The translations under genes and the position numbers were made by a program. Shown here piece by piece: positions 8,701-10,420 of a stretch of DNA of 10,420 nt. The stretch covers positions 1-10,420 of the forward strand of contig CAYSAA010000085.1 of assembly GCA_964428905.1 (NCBI GenBank), in the 5' to 3' direction. Origin of the DNA: CAYSAA01 sp964428905. GTDB lineage: Bacteria > Atribacterota > Phoenicimicrobiia > Phoenicimicrobiales > Stramentimicrobiaceae. The notes under the pieces are model-generated. The model saw nothing but the letters and a program-made list of their open reading frames with translations. It did not search any database and was not told the DNA's origin. Positions within the stretch are counted from its first letter, which is position 1. The number at the start of each line of letters is the position of its first letter.

Positions 8701-8975
8701 CCGAATCCCAAAAGCACCCCTTCGGGTCTTTCTTTTTCTATCACCTTCTGTACAAAATAAGCATTAACCGGGAGAAAATAAATTGTATCAGCCATATAGT
8801 CAGATGTTTGAACAGTAGCAATATTCGGATTGACCAATATTACCTGAATATTTTCCTCTTTCATTGCTTTAATAGCCTGACTGCCACAATAATCAAATTC
8901 ACCTGCTTCTCCAATTTTGATTGCCCCTGAACCTAAAATTAATATTTTTTTGAATTTCTTTCTTTTAATCATCAT
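5775..8975 (-). CDS. carB: Carbamoyl-phosphate synthetase large subunit, CAD/CPS I-like lineage
   Basis: CarB makes carbamoyl phosphate from bicarbonate, ammonia delivered by CarA, and two ATP. Its 1066 residues show the standard duplicated layout: a first ATP-grasp half (about 1-400; EDRKLF with Arg130, CRIAYALGGLGSG with Arg170), an oligomerisation region (about 400-550), a second half beginning VIVLGGGPYRVGSSVEFDWC (554-573; Arg667, Arg707), and a C-terminal MGS-type allosteric domain (about 930-1066). Segments such as GSSVEFDWC, NYNPETVSTDYD, SGAAMSIAL, DYVGVKAPQFSFSRL and AAEYPAKTNYLYLTY follow animal CAD/CPS1 wording rather than E. coli CarB, as recalled from memory. The allosteric domain has ATRGT (964-968), YWPSED (983-988), LVINIP (1004-1009) and DNDYVIRR (1018-1025), close to human CPS1. 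It overlaps carA by 4 bp (ATGA), suggesting translational coupling; GAGGG precedes its ATG. Confidence 0.97.
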   Translation of the reverse strand: MMIKRKKFKKILILGSGAIKIGEAGEFDYCGSQAIKAMKEENIQVILVNPNIATVQTSDYMADTIYFLPVNAYFVQKVIEKERPEGVLLGFGGQTALNVGIELSKKGILQKNKITVLGTSVEAIQDTEDRKLFSKRLKEINLEIPRSHAVANVEEALDAAKDLGYPVMCRIAYALGGLGSGIAFNSKQLKNIAEKAFSYTEQILIEECLSGWKEIEYEVVRDRYNNCITVCSMENVDPMGIHTGESIVVAPVQTLSSSENFKLRSLAIKLVRHLGIVGECNVQFALDPNSENYRVIEVNARLSRSSALASKATGYPLAFIASKLSLGYGLTDLKNIITRVTSACFEPALDYVVLKYPRWDLEKFKKVSTSIGSEMKSVGEVMAIGRSYEEVLQKAIRMLDTGMNGLVCNRIEFEDLDKEMKKPTDKRMFAIVKAIESGYSIEEIHQLSKVNPWFLYKMKNIVDTKRKLAEYPFRELPPLILKEAKKEGFSDQQIALLTQTDELTVREQRKKLGIIPYVKQIDTLAAEYPAKTNYLYLTYHGEEDDLNFKEKEQVIVLGGGPYRVGSSVEFDWCCVNAVRTLKKLNYHTIMINYNPETVSTDYDICDKLYFDELSFEKIFDIYEKENPLGIIISMGGQIPNNLALKFHQANIKVLGTHPLKIDTAEDRHKFSRLLDELQIDQPIWEELTNLEEAEKFAERAGYPVMIRSSYILSGAAMSIALNKRELKKYLKKASDISTDHPVVVSKFIVNAKEIEVDAVANKGELTCYAISEHIENAGVHSGDASIVLPPQRTYLETLRKIKVITRKIARSLQISGPFNIQFIAKDNKIKVIECNLRSSRSFPFVSKVVKFNFIDLATRIIMGKKVPEINLSFFDLDYVGVKAPQFSFSRLKGSDPVLGVEMVSTGEVACLGDDFNEALLKSLISVGFRLPEKTILLSTGPLESKVDFLESTKVLKQLNFKFYATRGTANFMKENGIEADMLYWPSEDKEPNVISHIVDRKIDLVINIPKSAETEELDNDYVIRRKSVDFDIPLITNITFAKRFVEALRDVKLEDLKADSWDKYKV

Positions 8976-10051
8976 GAAATTACCCTCAAAAACATATCAA
9001 AGATAAATTCCGTATCATCCGGACCCGGGGAGGCTTCTGGATGAAATTGTGCTCCAAAAAATGGCCTGGACATATGGAGAATGCCTTCATTAGTCTGATC
9101 ATTCTGATTAAAGAACCATTCTCTCCAATCCTGTTTTAGCGTATCAGAATCAATGGCATATCCATGGTTTTGTGAAGTAATGTAACAACGATTTGTTCCG
9201 ACTTCCATGCAAGGTTGATTTTGGCTTCTATGACCATATTTCAACTTATAGGTGTCTGCACCGGCTGCCAAACCTAATATCTGGGAACCAAGACATATAC
9301 CCAGAATGGGAATATTTCTGGAGATAGCTTCGGTAATATTCTTGATGGTTTCTTTGCATTGTTTTGGATCTCCGGGACCATTGGAAATAATAATTCCGTC
9401 TGCTTCTTCCTGCAGAAAATTATAGTCCCACGGAACTCGTATCACGGTAATATTCCTTTTAAGAAATGCTTGAATAATACTGTTTTTTACACCACAATCG
9501 ACTATAATAATTCTTCTTTCTCCTTTTTGATAGGTAACTGGTTTTTTAATACTTACTTCTTGCACTAAGTTCGTTTTATTCGGATCCCGTAATTCGATTT
9601 TATCTTTATCCGTATCATAAACAATCTTTCCTAACATCGTTCCGGTTTTTCTTAATTTTTTAGTTAACTTTCGGGTATCTATTCCATATATTCCTGGTAT
9701 TTGATGTTCTTCTAACCATTCGAATAAAGACTTCTCTGCATTCCAGTGACAATAATGCTCTGAATAATCAGTAACAATTAGTCCTCTTATTTGTATTTTC
9801 TCTGACTCAAAACATTGCAACAAGTGATTCTCTCTTTGCTTGAATGGTACTCCGTAATTTCCAATCAAAGGATAAGTCAACACTAATATCTGTCCACAAT
9901 AGGAAGGATCAGTCAGGCTTTCAGGATAGCCCACCATACCAGTATTAAAAACAACCTCTCCTGATATTGTTTTTATCGCGCCAAATGTATTCCCTTGAAA
10001 AATTGTACCGTCTTCTAAGATTAACTTGACCTTTTTTCTATTATCATTCAC
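8972..10051 (-). CDS. carA: Carbamoyl-phosphate synthetase small (glutaminase) subunit
   Basis: CarA hydrolyses glutamine and channels ammonia to CarB. From a GTG at 10051 it has 359 residues, normal for the family. The N-terminal small-subunit domain includes LEDGTIFQG (12-20), GEVVFNTGMVGYPESLTDPSY (31-51) and LTYPLIGNYG (58-67). The class I amidotransferase domain includes SNGPGDP (223-229), GICLGSQ with nucleophile Cys253, and QFHPEASPGP (335-344) with His337 and Glu339. NDQTNEGILH (317-326) and PFFGAQFHPE resemble human CPS1 and CAD, but Cys253 is kept, unlike CPS1 itself, so glutamine use is expected. The frame is open to an ATG at 10105, but that codon lies inside the leader terminator hairpin and would add an unlikely 18-residue extension. 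An AGAAGG site 8 nt before the GTG supports the chosen start. Confidence 0.96.
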   Translation of the reverse strand: MNDNRKKVKLILEDGTIFQGNTFGAIKTISGEVVFNTGMVGYPESLTDPSYCGQILVLTYPLIGNYGVPFKQRENHLLQCFESEKIQIRGLIVTDYSEHYCHWNAEKSLFEWLEEHQIPGIYGIDTRKLTKKLRKTGTMLGKIVYDTDKDKIELRDPNKTNLVQEVSIKKPVTYQKGERRIIIVDCGVKNSIIQAFLKRNITVIRVPWDYNFLQEEADGIIISNGPGDPKQCKETIKNITEAISRNIPILGICLGSQILGLAAGADTYKLKYGHRSQNQPCMEVGTNRCYITSQNHGYAIDSDTLKQDWREWFFNQNDQTNEGILHMSRPFFGAQFHPEASPGPDDTEFIFDMFLRVIS

Positions 10052-10077
10052 AAAAAATTCCCTTCTAAATAAGAAAT

Positions 10078-10129
10078 AAAAAAAATCCCGTCCCGGACAA
10101 TCCATAAAGATTACCTACAGGGACGAGAT
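10078..10129 (-). terminator. T-box terminator 2 (proximal to carA)
   Basis: On the minus strand ATCTCGTCCC (10120-10129) pairs over 10 bp, including one G-U, with GGGACGGGAT (10085-10094). A smaller inner helix AATC/GATT (10109-10112 with 10099-10102) closes the loop. A run of eight T follows (10078-10085). It is a classic intrinsic terminator ending 26 nt before the carA start codon, so read-through is required for expression of the operon. Its 5' arm is also the 3' side of antiterminator 2, the usual mutually exclusive T-box switch. Confidence 0.93.
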
Positions 10130-10157
10130 TTATATTAATATTCTCGCGGTGCCACCC
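10120..10157 (-). promoter_or_regulatory. T-box antiterminator 2, without its own Stem I
   Basis: The minus strand carries the T-box core GGGTGGCACCGCGAGA (10142-10157). GCGAGA pairs with the TCTCGT segment of the downstream arm, and the outer GGG pairs with CCC, leaving the TGGCACC bulge. TGGC would pair with a tRNA 3' end whose discriminator base is G. Between terminator 1 and this core are only 37 nt, which contain a weak 5-bp hairpin (TTTAT-7 nt-ATAAA; 10173-10177 with 10185-10189) and no space for a Stem I and specifier. It must therefore use tRNA positioned by the upstream Stem I, or respond to the tRNA acceptor end alone. Confidence 0.88.
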
Positions 10158-10194
10158 ACCTTGAATAAGTTATTTATCTTCTGAATAAACACCT

Positions 10195-10242
10195 AAAAAA
10201 ATCCCGTCCCGGACTATCTTCATAGTCACTAAAGGACGAGAT
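10195..10242 (-). terminator. T-box terminator 1 (distal to carA)
   Basis: On the minus strand ATCTCGTCC (10234-10242) pairs over 9 bp with GGACGGGAT (10201-10209). Inside it a 6-bp helix GACTAT/ATAGTC closes a GAAG loop (10212-10227). A run of seven T follows (10195-10201). It is a strong intrinsic terminator in competition with antiterminator 1. Confidence 0.93.
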
Positions 10243-10262
10243 TAAATCTCGCGGTGCCACCC
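10234..10262 (-). promoter_or_regulatory. T-box antiterminator 1
   Basis: The minus-strand T-box core GGGTGGCACCGCGAGA spans 10247-10262. GCGAGA pairs with the TCTCGT segment within 10236-10242, and GG pairs with the CC at 10234-10235, leaving the seven-base bulge TGGCACC that binds the free NCCA end of uncharged tRNA. TGGC implies a G discriminator. From memory, the E. coli tRNA-Arg reading AGA has G73, which fits arginine, though other G73 tRNAs exist. Confidence 0.95.
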
Positions 10263-10325
10263 GGAATTGGATAAAAAGCTTATCCCACTCATTATCGGTT
10301 ATTAAAGGAAACCAACCTATTAGAT

Positions 10326-10420
10326 TCGGGTTTTCTTTTCAGTTATCCTTTGTTAAGATATTTCCACCCAAAATATATCTCTCTCTAATAATAAAGGATA
10401 AACCTAATTTCTTCCCTGAT
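10326..10420 (-). promoter_or_regulatory. T-box Stem I with candidate arginine specifier AGA
   Basis: A 9-bp helix TTATCCTTT/AAAGGATAA (10393-10401 with 10343-10351) carries a distal stem AGATAT/ATATCT (10375-10380 with 10356-10361). AGAGAG and GGGTGGAA in that region match the AG-bulge and distal-loop elements of T-box Stem I. Below the helix the 3' strand reads CTGAAAAGAAAACCC; the codon AGA at 10334-10336, followed by A, is the best arginine specifier. CGA at 10326-10328 is an alternative. The exact register is uncertain because the 5' base of the stem reaches the window edge. Confidence 0.7.

Larger units (their letters stand above)
10078..10262 (-). repeat. Direct duplication of the T-box expression platform
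   Basis: Two copies of an antiterminator/terminator module lie head to tail: 10195-10262 (upstream) and 10078-10157 (downstream), separated by 37 nt. The 16-nt T-box core is identical in both, as are the ATCTCGTCC arm and the 20 nt from GTCCGGGACGGG through the first seven T of the T-run. The loops differ in both sequence and length. This pattern suggests an old segmental duplication in which selection kept the pairing arms. No second Stem I accompanies the downstream copy. Confidence 0.9.
10052..10420 (-). promoter_or_regulatory. Arginine-operon T-box riboswitch leader with duplicated platform
   Basis: This 369-nt stretch has no gene and is the untranslated leader of the operon. In transcript order it contains Stem I (from about 10420 or beyond), Stem II (7 bp with two G-U pairs, GTTGGTT/AACCGAT, in about 10292-10316), Stem III (GGATAA-GCTTT-TTATCC, 10269-10285), antiterminator/terminator 1, a 37-nt spacer, antiterminator/terminator 2 and the carA ribosome binding site. 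Uncharged tRNA should stabilise the antiterminators and permit read-through into carA. The promoter and possibly the very base of Stem I are outside the window. Confidence 0.93.

Noticed and set aside
10052..10420. Two full independent tandem T-boxes
   Set aside because: Only one Stem I region can be drawn; the 37-nt spacer is too short for a second sensor.

Overview
The window holds one co-directional biosynthetic operon on the minus strand, read from right (upstream) to left (downstream). It encodes de novo arginine synthesis: a T-box riboswitch leader, then carA, carB, argC, argJ, argB, argD and the first 351 codons of argG, which runs off the left edge. Every substantial plus-strand reading frame is an antisense shadow of these genes. 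No mobile element, CRISPR array, tRNA or rRNA gene was seen. The sequence is AT-rich, with Gram-positive-style AGGAGG ribosome binding sites. T-box control of an amino-acid operon points to Bacillota (clostridial-like) or an uncultured lineage that shares T-boxes. The species cannot be fixed from this window.

Right end (10052-10420): untranslated leader. A complete-looking T-box sensor (Stem I with a candidate AGA arginine specifier, Stem II, Stem III) is followed by an antiterminator/terminator pair. After only 37 nt comes a second, nearly identical antiterminator/terminator pair that has no Stem I of its own. This one-sensor, two-platform arrangement is the most unusual regulatory feature here. 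The promoter lies beyond position 10420.

Middle (5775-10051): carA and carB overlap by 4 bp and encode a two-subunit glutamine-dependent carbamoyl-phosphate synthetase. Both subunits resemble animal CAD / CPS I / CPS III enzymes more than the E. coli type. The allosteric domain of CarB keeps most positions known to bind N-acetylglutamate in human CPS1.

Left (1-5707): argC, argJ, argB and argD carry N-acetylglutamate to N-acetylornithine; ArgJ transfers the acetyl group back to glutamate to release ornithine. argG would act after ornithine is carbamoylated. The genes for ornithine carbamoyltransferase (argF) and argininosuccinate lyase (argH) are not in the window and may follow argG. Gaps between genes are 52-96 nt. 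The argJ-argB gap contains two strong hairpins, and the carB-argC gap holds a possible internal promoter.

Taken together, the operon supplies both halves of citrulline (carbamoyl phosphate and ornithine). Control appears layered: tRNA charging sensed at the leader, probable arginine inhibition of ArgB, and possibly N-acetylglutamate activation of CarAB.
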